Shown piece after piece: positions 44,801 to 53,859 of a DNA stretch of 64,000 nt. Origin of the DNA: Hyunsoonleella ulvae. GTDB taxonomy: Bacteria > Bacteroidota > Bacteroidia > Flavobacteriales > Flavobacteriaceae. How positions within the stretch are numbered: the stretch's first letter is position 1; every line of letters begins with the position of its first letter. The position numbers were made by a program, and so were the translations under genes. The notes under the pieces are model-generated. The model worked only from the letters and a program-made list of their open reading frames with translations. It was not told the origin of the DNA and ran no database searches. Where the stretch lies: positions 434,001-498,000 of the forward strand of contig NZ_JAEPJQ010000002.1 of NCBI RefSeq assembly GCF_016827605.1, in the 5' to 3' direction.

Positions 44801-45242
44801 CCGCAATCACTTGACTATTAACAACAACTTTCATGGCATTTTCTGGGGTAACCCATGGGCCACCACTAGACGTCCAACCATCACAATTATGCACACCAAA
44901 ACTCAATCCTAACTTTTCGCATTCTTTAGCCGCATGTGTTAAAATATCTCGATGTTCTTGAGAGTTGTATTTTACATACCCTTCTGGCAAACCCATAGAC
45001 ACATTAAACACTAAAATACCGCCAATACCAGCCTCTTTTATGGCTTTTAAATCTTTAGTAAATCCTTCTTTTGATGCATTACCACTATTGATATGATACC
45101 ATGTTCTGGGTTTGGTTTCTTGTGGTGGGTTTTTAAAACCTTCTTCAAGACTGATTTTTTTTTCTGAATTACTGTTAACTTTCTGATTTTTACAAGCTAT
45201 TACAATAATAAACAAACAAATTATATGTACTATTTTTTTCAT
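41862..45242 (-). CDS. GH106-like protein with inserted F5/8-type domain, 1126 residues
   Basis: This lipoprotein (lipobox ending VIAC near 17) shares the GH106 layout with its neighbour: RTWYHINSGNASKEGFTKDL (about 45-64), FGVHNCDGWTSSGGPWVTP (about 116-134), AEAFTSTKLNWSFHP, and the C-terminal IQVTNQWTNRLIGNEKL. It has one extra module: residues about 205-305 look like an F5/8 type C (discoidin) domain, with DQWVQYDYGKPHTICSMNVF, LLKSNDGINF and ARYFRIKTEM, placed near the start of the barrel. Such a module could bind glycan. It overlaps the start of the next downstream-strand neighbour (45242) by one base. Confidence 0.75.
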   Translation of the reverse strand: MKKIVHIICLFIIVIACKNQKVNSNSEKKISLEEGFKNPPQETKPRTWYHINSGNASKEGFTKDLKAIKEAGIGGILVFNVSMGLPEGYVKYNSQEHRDILTHAAKECEKLGLSFGVHNCDGWTSSGGPWVTPENAMKVVVNSQVIAEGGKQINLKLPQPPARHNFYKDIAVVAYPTLETELIDDNVNPIITSSDKAFKVNLATDKQTNTHADLKADQWVQYDYGKPHTICSMNVFINKRKGRFTLLKSNDGINFTIAHKPKEERIGKDECYFYESFKPITARYFRIKTEMDAGIYEMQLSASPVLGNVMEYTSYRKNRRPITKADANAYIKKEDIIVLTGQMDADGVLKATLPKGNWTIMRFGFTASGATNEPASDEGTGLEVDKFSKKALKIHYDAFVGKLVKQAKIDAPNALQYVEIDSYEVGPQNWTDDMEQLFEKRFKYDFVPFLPLFAGKHIENEATIESVFWDMKQLVSDLMVTNYFDYFTELCHQDGLISYVEPYGFVGPFNSLDAGRKADIPMGEFWLGKPNNHKRAPVSSAHIYGKNVISAEAFTSTKLNWSFHPALAKQKGDYEWTNGINEYMFHRFAHQSNTHVKPGMSMSFVGSHIDRTQTWWDNAGPEWFNYLARGSYMLRQGNPVLDVLVFVGDRAPSHVIHAKQMRPKLPASYKYDCVNSDVIINRLSVEDGKLKLPNGITYNALSLQRNEAINLETLKGIHKLSQQGALVVGKKPQKLGGYVVTEAMQKEFDTLVNEIWSSKRTYSSGEWEQIFEENSIHKDLTVEGQPDFNFYHRRTEKEDIYFVYNHNLTETETLNCSFLVEGKVPELWNAETGEITKLVDYTTKNRRTDISIEMHPQESVFVVFKEAETVQPRVTYNQSEDVSKPVFSLDGDNNLQAEVFENGTYSALVNDSENWNIEVNDIPNPIEIKGNWEINFREQDFYKATIRTDKLFDWSTHDTDQIKHYSGTAIYKTTFNIEKDMLQSNRQFQLNLGKVNVIAKVLVNGKDVGVSWIAPHNINVTDALEEGENALEIQVTNQWTNRLIGNEKLPNQTGYDVRRGSPGFGDSEFRGKFKKMPEWYRNNEPLPEGPRKTFSVYGFQKPTDTLLPSGLLGPVTITTSQIVKRK

Positions 45243-46390
45243 TAATGATGCTTTAGTATTTCATCAAAAGTGTCTTCTTTAAAAATTTTATGCGCTTTCT
45301 TTAAATCGGAAACTAATTTCTGTTTTGAATATTTTTTACTTTTAATTTGTGTGTATTCCCATTCTTTTTCACCTGTTAAATAGGGTAACATATACTGATA
45401 TCCAGCTTTTATACTTCTGCCATCTTTAGAAGAGGCATCCCAAAGATTAACACCTACTTTTTTACCAATAATTGCCAACTCTAAAAAACCGTGTAGATTC
45501 ATAACTGAATATGAAAACGATTTGGTTCTAGCTAATTCTAATGGTTGTCGACCATCTGGTTCGATTTGACTGTAAATTCTATTCTTTGATATTGTTAAAA
45601 GGTGATTTTTTACTTCCTCAATTCGATTTAAATACAACAAAATATTAAGCAATAGGACATCATAATGAGTGCCATGGTTGTTTTTTCTTGTAGCCTCTTG
45701 TTTACCTAAATCACTATTTTGTAACCAGTATGCAAATTCTGAAAACCATTGGAACATCGCCTGTTCTGTTTTGATACTTAGTATTTCTTTTTGTTTAGCT
45801 ATTTCTAAAAATTTTAGAATCTCAATAAAATCTCCAAACTCTATAATTCCAAAACATCTTCCATCAAAACGCCCAGGAACACCTTGACCAAAATTCACAT
45901 TAGGATTCATTTTAGAAGCATCATTAATAAACCACGCTTCAATAAAAGCTATATTTTTTCTAGCATACTTATCATCTTCACTAAAAAAAAATGCTTTTGT
46001 CAATGTTTTTACAGCCGAAACAAAATTGCTTTTTTCTAAAATATCTGTGAAGTTATTTCGTGTTTCTGGGTTAACTTTTCCATCTTTTCTGATGTAGGGT
46101 AAACCATTTTTACTTTTTGGATTTGGCCAATAGTATGGAGCAATACTCAAGTAATCGTGTTTGCTTTTGCTTGGAGGAACACCTGTTTTATGCACTACAG
46201 AAAACACATCTCTACTTAATAATTTATTTGCCTGTTTGATTAATGCTTTATACTCTCTTTTTGTAATAAATGCTTTTTGCTCTTCTAACTCATCAAAAGC
46301 AGTAACGTGGACGTTTTGATTTTGCTTTTGGGCAATTGATAATGATGAACAAAAAAGGTATGTGCCAATAAATGCTAGAATACGTATCAC
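45242..46390 (-). CDS. Secreted alginate-lyase-fold (PF05426) protein, PL38-like lyase candidate
   Basis: The 382-residue protein has a signal peptide (1-20, ending SIAQ) and the alpha/alpha-barrel pattern of the alginate-lyase (PF05426) clan: HDYLSIAPYYWPNP (about 78-91), RCFGIIEFGDFIEIL (about 177-191), KNNHGTHYDVLLL (about 235-247) and QIEPDGRQPLELARTKSFSYSVMN (about 275-298). The Asn-His-Gly, Tyr and Arg in these blocks are catalytic in related PL5- and PL38-type lyases that act on uronic-acid polymers. A role on the glucuronate or iduronate part of the glycan is reasonable. The gene ends with a one-base overlap into the GH106-like gene. Confidence 0.7.
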   Translation of the reverse strand: MIRILAFIGTYLFCSSLSIAQKQNQNVHVTAFDELEEQKAFITKREYKALIKQANKLLSRDVFSVVHKTGVPPSKSKHDYLSIAPYYWPNPKSKNGLPYIRKDGKVNPETRNNFTDILEKSNFVSAVKTLTKAFFFSEDDKYARKNIAFIEAWFINDASKMNPNVNFGQGVPGRFDGRCFGIIEFGDFIEILKFLEIAKQKEILSIKTEQAMFQWFSEFAYWLQNSDLGKQEATRKNNHGTHYDVLLLNILLYLNRIEEVKNHLLTISKNRIYSQIEPDGRQPLELARTKSFSYSVMNLHGFLELAIIGKKVGVNLWDASSKDGRSIKAGYQYMLPYLTGEKEWEYTQIKSKKYSKQKLVSDLKKAHKIFKEDTFDEILKHH

Positions 46391-46408
46391 TGTTCTCTTA
46401 AATCAATA

Positions 46409-46492
46409 TTACTTACTGTCATTATTACTACTAAACTTAAATAATAAAACATTTAGCACAAGTAAAACACCTATTATGTATACAACTGTCAT
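46409..46492 (-). CDS. Possible 27-residue single-helix membrane peptide
   Basis: A minus-strand frame from ATG (46490-46492) to TAA (46409-46411) codes MTVVYIIGVLLVLNVLLF and then a short polar tail KFSSNNDSK. It is one membrane helix with a positive start to the tail. It lies alone between the GH2 stop (10 bases upstream) and the lyase start (18 bases downstream), in the operon direction. Such tiny proteins are common in transporter loci of flavobacteria, but at this length it may be chance. Confidence 0.3.
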   Translation of the reverse strand: MTVVYIIGVLLVLNVLLFKFSSNNDSK

Positions 46493-46502
46493 CAAATTTC
46501 AT

Positions 46503-49500
46503 CTAATCTATAAATAGTTCATCTATATATGGCCCACTCTTTCCTGATGTTTCAAGTCTTATATTATTGGCTCCTGCTTTTAAGGTAATAATAGTAGGTA
46601 CAAATTTCCATTCCTTTTCCCAACCTCCTGTGGGTTTGAACTCTAATGTTCTTATGTATTCATCATTAACATAAAGTTTCATAGGGTGTAGTTTTCCTTC
46701 ATTATTGTGCATATATCTGAAACGTATGCTATAATCTCCTTGTTCGCCATCATTTTCTTGGTACCAAGTGATAGCACCTTCCCCATTTTGAAATTCTACA
46801 AAACCACTTCCCTTATACCGACGTGCCTTTGAACTCGCTTTTGCTGTTCCTTCAAGGCTACCATCTTCTGCAGAAATATTAACGCCTCTTCCTATCCACA
46901 TATCGGCAGAGTGCTCATTTCCCCAAAACAAACCTTCGTTTTTACCAAAAGTCTCTTCCATGGTTAAAACAACGGTTCCATTTTGTTTTACTATCGCCTT
47001 TACGGTAGTACCATCATCAATGTTAAACGGTTTGGAATATTTTTTTCCGTTAGAATCAGGATTACTTCCATCTGTGGTAAATAATATTTCTAACTCAGGA
47101 AATTTTGAGTTTTCTCCAATGAGACCAATTTGCTGAGCTTCAATATTGATTAAATTAGAAATGTATAAACTCTTATCTCCTAAAATAGCTCCTGTAATAA
47201 TTGACGCTTGTTGTGCATTTGGTTGTTCTTTTAAAAACAGTCGCGTTTTCCCGAAGAACATTTTCCTAAAATCTGATTTGGTACGACTAGTAGGGTCTAT
47301 AGGGTCTCCATTCTCCATAGAAACCTTGGTTAAATCGCCTTTAATGTTATAATACACTCTATTTTCTCCGTATGGATATAGATTATTCGAATTATCTGTG
47401 GCTTGCGAGGTTATAATGAAGTTTGCAGGAAAACCATCTTCAGCTAATAATTTTTCTACACTTGTAAGTAGTTTTGAAGGATGCTCACTTGTGCTAAAAT
47501 GTGTTCTCTTAACTTCTTTACCCTTTATGTAAGCCACTGCTTCAATAGTACCTGCCTCATATGGCACCATCCACTCACATTGCATTTCATTCCAAATGGT
47601 ACCTGGCTTATCTTTTCCGAGGGACTCTCCGTTTAAAAACAACTCTACTTCATCAGCATTAGAATACACCCAAACTGGAATAACAGTACCTTTTTGCATT
47701 CTAGGGTGTGTCCAATGTGGCAACATATGAACCATTGGTGCTGAAGTCCACTGGCTTTTATAGAAGTAAAATAGATCCTTTTTAAAACCAGCAACATCAA
47801 GCGCTCCTCCCATAAACAAGTTAAAAGGTAACCCTCCATGAACTAAACCTGCTTCTCCGTAATAATCGAAACCTGTCCAGCGGAAATGACCACTATGCCA
47901 TGGCGTATCACGCATTACTTCCCAATATTTTCTTGCAGACACACGTACTGTAGCATTGTCATAAGAGGAGTTAAATCGTTGTTTTCTATTTCTCCAATCT
48001 TTTGGGTTTAAACCTTCATAAAAAAAGATTTCTTTTTCTGTAAGATTTGGTAGTTCATATGTTCCGGGCAACTCATTATCCCTCCACCATGTTTGTGTTC
48101 TATAGTACCCTCTTGTTTGCCATGTATGAGGTGCTTCTGTGGAAATAAATGGTTTGTCAAAATGCTTATTTTCTATAAATGTTTTAGTTTCAGAACCACC
48201 GTTAACGCCTTGTATATCCATATCTTCTGGGTTCCCAGCTCCTGAGGTAAACAATCTGGTAGGGTCTAAACTCTTGCCGAACTTAACCAATTCTGGTGCC
48301 ACATCATTATGGGTTTCATTACCCAAACTCCACACAAAAATACTTGGGTGGTTTCGGTCTCGGGTTATCCATTCTTTCACGTCGCGTTGCCACCACTCAT
48401 CAAAGGCTTGTTTTCCATAATCTTCAGGTGCTTTTTTATGCCATCCATCAAAAATTTCGTCCATAACCAATAACCCAATTTCGTCACAGATATCGTAAAA
48501 CATAGGTGGTGTTGGATTGTGTGACGGACGTATGGCATTAATCCCCATATCTTTTAAAGATTGTAATTTCCAACGCAACATAGGCTTTGTCCAAGCACCA
48601 CCAACAGGCCCTCCTTCCCAATGTTCGCAAACACCTTTCAGTTTTATATTTTCGCCATTTAGCCAAAAGCCTGTATCGGTTTTCCATTCAACCGTTTTAA
48701 ATCCGAAAGTGGTTTCAACCTCATCTATTACTTTTTTGCCATCCAAAATTTTAGTAACTGCTTTGTATACATTTGGTGTCTCTGGGCTCCACAATTTTGG
48801 GTTTTCCACTTCTAATTGATATGTTGGCTTAGTGATATTTAATTTCTCACATTTATTTACCAACTCTTTTCCCTGAGGAGAGAATAATTTCACTTCATAC
48901 TTTAAACCTTTTAGTGCTCCATTAATCTCTGCATCAATTGCTACGCTTGCCTTTTCTTTTGAAATTGAAGGTGTTTTAATAAAAATAGAATTGGGTTTAA
49001 AATGAGTTTGATTTACTTCTATTAATTGTACTTGCGCATAAATACCACAAGGATGATACCATCGTGCCGATGGTTCTAAACTATTATCAACCCTTACTGA
49101 AACTATATTTTTTCCTTCTTTTAGGTATTTTGAAATATCATATCTAAAACTAATATATCCATAAGGTCTTTTGCCTAGATAATTACCGTTAACCCAAACT
49201 TCGCTATTCATATATACGCCATCAAAATTGATATAGGTAATTTTTGAAAGACTTCCTTTTTTAATTTCAAAATACTTTCTATACCAACCAATTCCCCCAT
49301 CATGATAACCACCGCCCTGTCCTTGGTCTCCACCTTTACGAACACCTTTTTCAAAAGACCAATCATGTGGTACATTTAGGGTTTTCCAGGACGAATCATC
49401 ATAATTTTCTTTTGAAAATGATGTATTGTCTTCCAATATGAATTTCCAATCATTATTAAAGTTTGTTGCAGTTCTTTGAGAGTAAATTGATGCAGAACTT

Positions 49501-49535
49501 AAAGCTAAAAATAAAGCTATGAGTATATTTTTCAT
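46503..49535 (-). CDS. Secreted GH2 glycosidase (beta-galactosidase/glucuronidase family)
   Basis: The 1010-residue protein has a signal peptide (1-19) and the GH2 order: sugar-binding jelly roll (about 22-175, NVPHDWSFEKG at 54-64), immunoglobulin-like part (about 180-285), TIM barrel (about 290-590) with RPSHNPTPPMFYDICDEIG (about 336-354). Glu407 in SLGNET is the acid/base, and Glu467 in FISTEAPH is the nucleophile candidate. The rest (about 600-1010) holds DUF4982-like and malectin or CBM-like beta modules, the last with GAITWYQENDGEQGDYSIRF. Gene start lies 20 bases after the -7 box of the direct-repeat promoter. Sugar specificity is open. Confidence 0.85.
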   Translation of the reverse strand: MKNILIALFLALSSASIYSQRTATNFNNDWKFILEDNTSFSKENYDDSSWKTLNVPHDWSFEKGVRKGGDQGQGGGYHDGGIGWYRKYFEIKKGSLSKITYINFDGVYMNSEVWVNGNYLGKRPYGYISFRYDISKYLKEGKNIVSVRVDNSLEPSARWYHPCGIYAQVQLIEVNQTHFKPNSIFIKTPSISKEKASVAIDAEINGALKGLKYEVKLFSPQGKELVNKCEKLNITKPTYQLEVENPKLWSPETPNVYKAVTKILDGKKVIDEVETTFGFKTVEWKTDTGFWLNGENIKLKGVCEHWEGGPVGGAWTKPMLRWKLQSLKDMGINAIRPSHNPTPPMFYDICDEIGLLVMDEIFDGWHKKAPEDYGKQAFDEWWQRDVKEWITRDRNHPSIFVWSLGNETHNDVAPELVKFGKSLDPTRLFTSGAGNPEDMDIQGVNGGSETKTFIENKHFDKPFISTEAPHTWQTRGYYRTQTWWRDNELPGTYELPNLTEKEIFFYEGLNPKDWRNRKQRFNSSYDNATVRVSARKYWEVMRDTPWHSGHFRWTGFDYYGEAGLVHGGLPFNLFMGGALDVAGFKKDLFYFYKSQWTSAPMVHMLPHWTHPRMQKGTVIPVWVYSNADEVELFLNGESLGKDKPGTIWNEMQCEWMVPYEAGTIEAVAYIKGKEVKRTHFSTSEHPSKLLTSVEKLLAEDGFPANFIITSQATDNSNNLYPYGENRVYYNIKGDLTKVSMENGDPIDPTSRTKSDFRKMFFGKTRLFLKEQPNAQQASIITGAILGDKSLYISNLINIEAQQIGLIGENSKFPELEILFTTDGSNPDSNGKKYSKPFNIDDGTTVKAIVKQNGTVVLTMEETFGKNEGLFWGNEHSADMWIGRGVNISAEDGSLEGTAKASSKARRYKGSGFVEFQNGEGAITWYQENDGEQGDYSIRFRYMHNNEGKLHPMKLYVNDEYIRTLEFKPTGGWEKEWKFVPTIITLKAGANNIRLETSGKSGPYIDELFID

Positions 49536-49554
49536 TAGTTAGTTTTGTTACTAA

Positions 49555-49599
49555 CAAACTTAATTTTTTAAACTCTAAATGTAATCCTGTTGTGTCCTG
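49555..49599 (-). promoter_or_regulatory. Direct-repeat operator plus promoter of the GH2 operon
   Basis: On the minus strand CAGGACACAACAGGAT (49599-49584) is followed by exactly 21 bases and a perfect -7 box TAAGTTTG (49562-49555). This copy is the clearest direct repeat: CAGGA-N5-CAGGA. The start codon of the GH2 gene is 20 bases further. The HTCS gene lies just upstream, so its product is the natural candidate to bind here. Confidence 0.75.
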
Positions 49600-49647
49600 C
49601 AACCATCGATACTTAGATACGTACAAAAACGGCATGAAAAGCTATTT

Positions 49648-52600
49648 TTAACTACTTGTATTTGTGAATTTTTTTGAAAACTCTGAAGGTGTTAATCCAA
49701 ATTTTTGCTGAAAGCGTTGGCTAAAGTATTTTGGACGTTTAAATCCTACCGCATAAGCGACCTCTGTAATATTTAGTCTATTCAACTCTAATAATTTCAT
49801 AGCATGATTTAGCCTTATATCTTGAATAAAATCGTTTGGGGTAACGTTAGCCCAGGCTTTTATTTTTGTAAAGAGTATGGAACGGCTCACTCCTAACTCT
49901 TCTGAAAAATGAGAAATATTAAAATCCTGATTGGACATATTTCTATGTACTATTTCCAGAGCTTTATCAAGCAATTGCTGATCTAAGGACGTTAAAGACA
50001 CATCTAGGGCTCCAAAATTTTCATTTGATGAAAACTTATCTTTTAAGCGTTCTTTAAACTCCAACAAATTCTGGATTTTAAGCTTAAACTCCTTAAGGTT
50101 AAATGGTTTACTTATGTAATCGTCTGCACCACTTTCAAGCCCTTCAAATTTATAAACCAAAGCGGAACGTGATGTCAACAAAATTACAGGTATATGGCTT
50201 GTAGCTATAGTAGTTTTAATCTTAGAGCACAACTCAGTACCTACCATCTCTGGCATCATTACATCACTAATAATTAAATCGGGTAAATATTCAATAGCTT
50301 TTTGTAATGCTACTTTTCCATTTTCGGCTTGTATGATGTTGTATTTAGGCTTGAGTATTTCTTTTATAAATGACCTGAGTACTGTATTGTCTTCTGCAAT
50401 TAAAATGGTGTATTTCTTCTTCTCTAAAAGTAAATCTTTTGGACTATTGGTGTTATTAATTTCTGTATCTGAAATGCTAATTTGAGTAACGTATTGAGAT
50501 ACATCATCACTCATTTTAAAATTCTTTAGTATTTCGTTTTCTGACAGATGCCCTTTTCCCAGTTTTAATTTTACGATAAAAACTGCTCCCTCAGGTTTTA
50601 TATTTTTAACTGATATTTCTCCATGATGGAGTTTAACAATGTTACTGGCAATAGACAACCCTATACCCGTACCTTTATTATAGGCCGTATTGGTTTCACT
50701 ATTATTTGAGACTTCAAAAAAGCGGTCAAAAATCTTATCTAAAAATTCTTCTGGCACCCCATTACCTGAATCTTTAACTTCTATAACAACGTCATTGTCT
50801 TCCTTATATATATTAACAGTTATATCTCCCCCATTTTTTGTATGCTTGAAGGCATTAGATATTAAATTATAGAATACTCTTTCTAGCTTATATCTATCGT
50901 AAAAAACTAATATTTCATCGTCTGAGGTATTAAATTTATAATTGTATTTGCCATTTTTGGCATATTCACTGAAGGACAAAAATATCTCCTGTAAAAACTT
51001 AACAATATTTCCTTCTGCTGCTTCTAATTGTAATTGGTTACTTTCTAATTTTCGAAAATCCATTAATCTATTAATAAGCCGTAGTAAGTGATTGGCACTA
51101 CTATCCATAACCTTTAGCTTTTTGTATATCGTCTTAGATCCTGAATAATCGTTTAGTATGCTTTGAAGTGGCCCCAAAATTAAGGTTAAAGGTGTTCTAA
51201 ACTCATGGGAAATATTAGTGAAAAACTTTAGCTTAGCCTGATTTAACTCTTCCTTTTTTTTATTTTCGATATACTCCAGTTTTAACTTATGCTGTAGTCT
51301 AGATTTAGATTGTAGTATCCATACTATTCCGAACACTAATCCAAAGGAGACAATACAATAAATAACGTAAGCCCACCATGTTCTCCAGGGAGCTGGATGA
51401 ACTTTAATTTTTAGTTCTGTGATTTCGTCACTCCAAACACCATCATAATCAGCTGCTTTAACCTGAAATGTATAAGCACCTGAGGTTTGTAGTGCAAAAA
51501 AGGCTTCTGTTTGTTTTGTGTAAAACCAATCGTCTTCTAACCCTTTTAATCTATATGCGTATTGATTATTTTTGGAGTTAATATAATTGGGAAAGGCATA
51601 GCTGATAGAAAAACTTGCCTTATCATGGGTTAACTCTATTTTTTTTGTGTAGCTAATACTTTTTAATAAAATTTGATTACTACTTTTTGCTGTTATCTTT
51701 TCATTTCTAATTTTTAATTCTGATAGTATGACTTTTGGTTTAAAATTATATTTTACAATCTTATCTGGATTAAACATTATTATACCTTGTAAAGCCCCAA
51801 AATAATATTGATTATCAACTTTTAAAGCGGCATTCATTATAAAGTCATTATTAGGCTCTATATTTTGTTGATTGTAAATGATACTTTCCTTTTTAAAAAC
51901 ATTATACCTAACTATACCTTTATCTGTACCTATCCATAAGACCCCATCTTTATCGTCTTCTAAAATTGAATTGATGGTAAATATTTTATTGTTAGCTGAT
52001 ATTACCACAGGCTTAAAGTCTTTACCATTGAATTTATATAATCCTCTGGTTTTAGTACCTATCCAAATAATATCATTTGAATCTTTATAAATCGTGGTAA
52101 TATTAAATCTCTTTACGGATGCTTCATTGAAATAATTTGAAATTTGAAATTTAGAACCATTGCGCTCTAAAATACTTACACCTCCTAAACCACCTGCAAT
52201 TACACTATTTTCATCTACATGTATTTTCCGAATGATACTTGAAGCCAATGAGGGCTTTTTATATACTTTAAGTCTTTTTGTTTTTGTGTTATACTGAAGT
52301 AATCCCCTACCATAAGTACCAATCCAAACATCATGACCTGTTCCTTTTTTAATATCTAAAACCGAAGTGTTTTCTGTATAATTTTTAAGTCTATTTGATA
52401 ATATATTTTTTAGCTCTTTCTTGGTTTCTAAATCATATATTTTTAACCCCCTGTTTAGTGTACCTATCCATAACAAATTGTTTTCGTCACAGTATAAAGA
52501 CCTTACAGGATAAGAAATAGTTTTGGTAGAATCTTGAATTTTTATGATCTCTGTAACCTCGTTATTTTTTTCCAAAACATTTACACTACCTCCTTCTGTT

Positions 52601-53697
52601 CCAAAATAGATATTTTGCTCTTTATCTGTGATAATGGTATTTGTAATATTGTTGTAACTGTTAGGGTTTTTAATCTTTTTAAAGTTTTGGTTAGACTTGT
52701 GCCATGTGGATACACCAAAACTCTCTGTTCCTAACCAAATAGAGTTACTTTTATCCTTATAAATTGTTTTGATTCTATTTTTAATACTCCCATAATTTTC
52801 ATCTTCATTCTCCGCTATACGTATTATTTTTTTAGAGGATGTTACTATAAAAAGTCCGTTAGTAGTCGCTACCCACAGATTGCCATCTTCATCTTTCTCT
52901 AAATCTTGTATGTCCAGACTTTGGAGTATGTCTAAATGTTCTGGGTAACTAAATTGTTCTGTTTGCGTATCAAATAATAAGTATCCATCGTATTTACTCG
53001 CTATTCCCAAAACCCCCTTTTCTATTTCTAGTATTTTATTTACATGAAATCTATTTTTCGAATTCTCTATGCTATACGCTCTGGTAGTAAATTTTCCTTC
53101 TCTATCCCTATTTACTCTTATAATATTATTTTTTGTAGCCAACCATACAACATTTCTTTTATCAACATATATGTCATATATAGGTCTATTTTTTCCCTTT
53201 CCTTGTAAAAACCTAGTAAAAGAATCTGTTTTTTTATCATAGATTGAAACCCCGTTTGATGTTCCAAACCAAATACTACCACTCTTCATCTCTAAACTAG
53301 AAATAACAGCATCACTACTTAAAGAGTTTTTATTGGACGATTTAAAATATTTTTTGAACAGATTACTTTGAGGTTCGTATTTGTTTAAGCCATTAAAAGT
53401 ACCTGCCCAAATATTACCTTCTCTATCTTCTAAAACATTAAGTATATCACTACTGCTGATACTGGATGTCTCATCAGGTATATTTCTGTATATAACAAAT
53501 TCTTTTCCATTGAATTTATTTAAACCATTACTTGTTGCTATCCATATTTGCCCTAATTTATCTTGGGTAATTGATGCAACCGTATTATTTGAAAGACCAT
53601 CTGAAATATTAAAATTTCTAAAATTAAAATCACTAATTTGAGCCTGTAATAAATTAATAGAAACTAAAAACAGTATGAGAAATGATCTATAATTCAT
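49648..53697 (-). CDS. Hybrid two-component system regulator (HTCS)
   Basis: A single large protein of about 1350 residues with a signal peptide (MNYRSFLILFLVSINLLQAQ; I use this ATG at 53697, while a start at 53727 would add ten residues). Then come a double beta-propeller of two-component-regulator repeats (IWIATSNGLNKFNG, IWAGTFNGL and others), a Y_Y_Y domain, one membrane helix (FGLVFGIVWIL), histidine kinase with H-box FTNISHEFRTPLTLILGP, N-box YNLISNAFKHT and GTGIGLSIA, a receiver with IAEDN and IISDVMMPE, and an AraC HTH at the end. It senses an oligosaccharide outside and activates genes of the locus. Confidence 0.9.
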   Translation of the reverse strand: MNYRSFLILFLVSINLLQAQISDFNFRNFNISDGLSNNTVASITQDKLGQIWIATSNGLNKFNGKEFVIYRNIPDETSSISSSDILNVLEDREGNIWAGTFNGLNKYEPQSNLFKKYFKSSNKNSLSSDAVISSLEMKSGSIWFGTSNGVSIYDKKTDSFTRFLQGKGKNRPIYDIYVDKRNVVWLATKNNIIRVNRDREGKFTTRAYSIENSKNRFHVNKILEIEKGVLGIASKYDGYLLFDTQTEQFSYPEHLDILQSLDIQDLEKDEDGNLWVATTNGLFIVTSSKKIIRIAENEDENYGSIKNRIKTIYKDKSNSIWLGTESFGVSTWHKSNQNFKKIKNPNSYNNITNTIITDKEQNIYFGTEGGSVNVLEKNNEVTEIIKIQDSTKTISYPVRSLYCDENNLLWIGTLNRGLKIYDLETKKELKNILSNRLKNYTENTSVLDIKKGTGHDVWIGTYGRGLLQYNTKTKRLKVYKKPSLASSIIRKIHVDENSVIAGGLGGVSILERNGSKFQISNYFNEASVKRFNITTIYKDSNDIIWIGTKTRGLYKFNGKDFKPVVISANNKIFTINSILEDDKDGVLWIGTDKGIVRYNVFKKESIIYNQQNIEPNNDFIMNAALKVDNQYYFGALQGIIMFNPDKIVKYNFKPKVILSELKIRNEKITAKSSNQILLKSISYTKKIELTHDKASFSISYAFPNYINSKNNQYAYRLKGLEDDWFYTKQTEAFFALQTSGAYTFQVKAADYDGVWSDEITELKIKVHPAPWRTWWAYVIYCIVSFGLVFGIVWILQSKSRLQHKLKLEYIENKKKEELNQAKLKFFTNISHEFRTPLTLILGPLQSILNDYSGSKTIYKKLKVMDSSANHLLRLINRLMDFRKLESNQLQLEAAEGNIVKFLQEIFLSFSEYAKNGKYNYKFNTSDDEILVFYDRYKLERVFYNLISNAFKHTKNGGDITVNIYKEDNDVVIEVKDSGNGVPEEFLDKIFDRFFEVSNNSETNTAYNKGTGIGLSIASNIVKLHHGEISVKNIKPEGAVFIVKLKLGKGHLSENEILKNFKMSDDVSQYVTQISISDTEINNTNSPKDLLLEKKKYTILIAEDNTVLRSFIKEILKPKYNIIQAENGKVALQKAIEYLPDLIISDVMMPEMVGTELCSKIKTTIATSHIPVILLTSRSALVYKFEGLESGADDYISKPFNLKEFKLKIQNLLEFKERLKDKFSSNENFGALDVSLTSLDQQLLDKALEIVHRNMSNQDFNISHFSEELGVSRSILFTKIKAWANVTPNDFIQDIRLNHAMKLLELNRLNITEVAYAVGFKRPKYFSQRFQQKFGLTPSEFSKKFTNTSS

Positions 53698-53859
53698 TAA
53701 GAATTTAGTAAAGTATTGGTAAAACAAAAAAGTAGTTTTTTAAAAAAAATATTAATACGATATCTCAATTTAAACCAAACTCATCATTTAGTAGAAAAGT
53801 ATACCTATTACACATCCTAATTTATTTACCTAATATAGACTTTATTTTATTTAAAAACG

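Noticed and set aside
53814-53829. ATCCTA sequence upstream of the HTCS gene as a copy of the direct-repeat operator
   Set aside because: The second half-site is poor and no -7 box lies at the 21-base distance.
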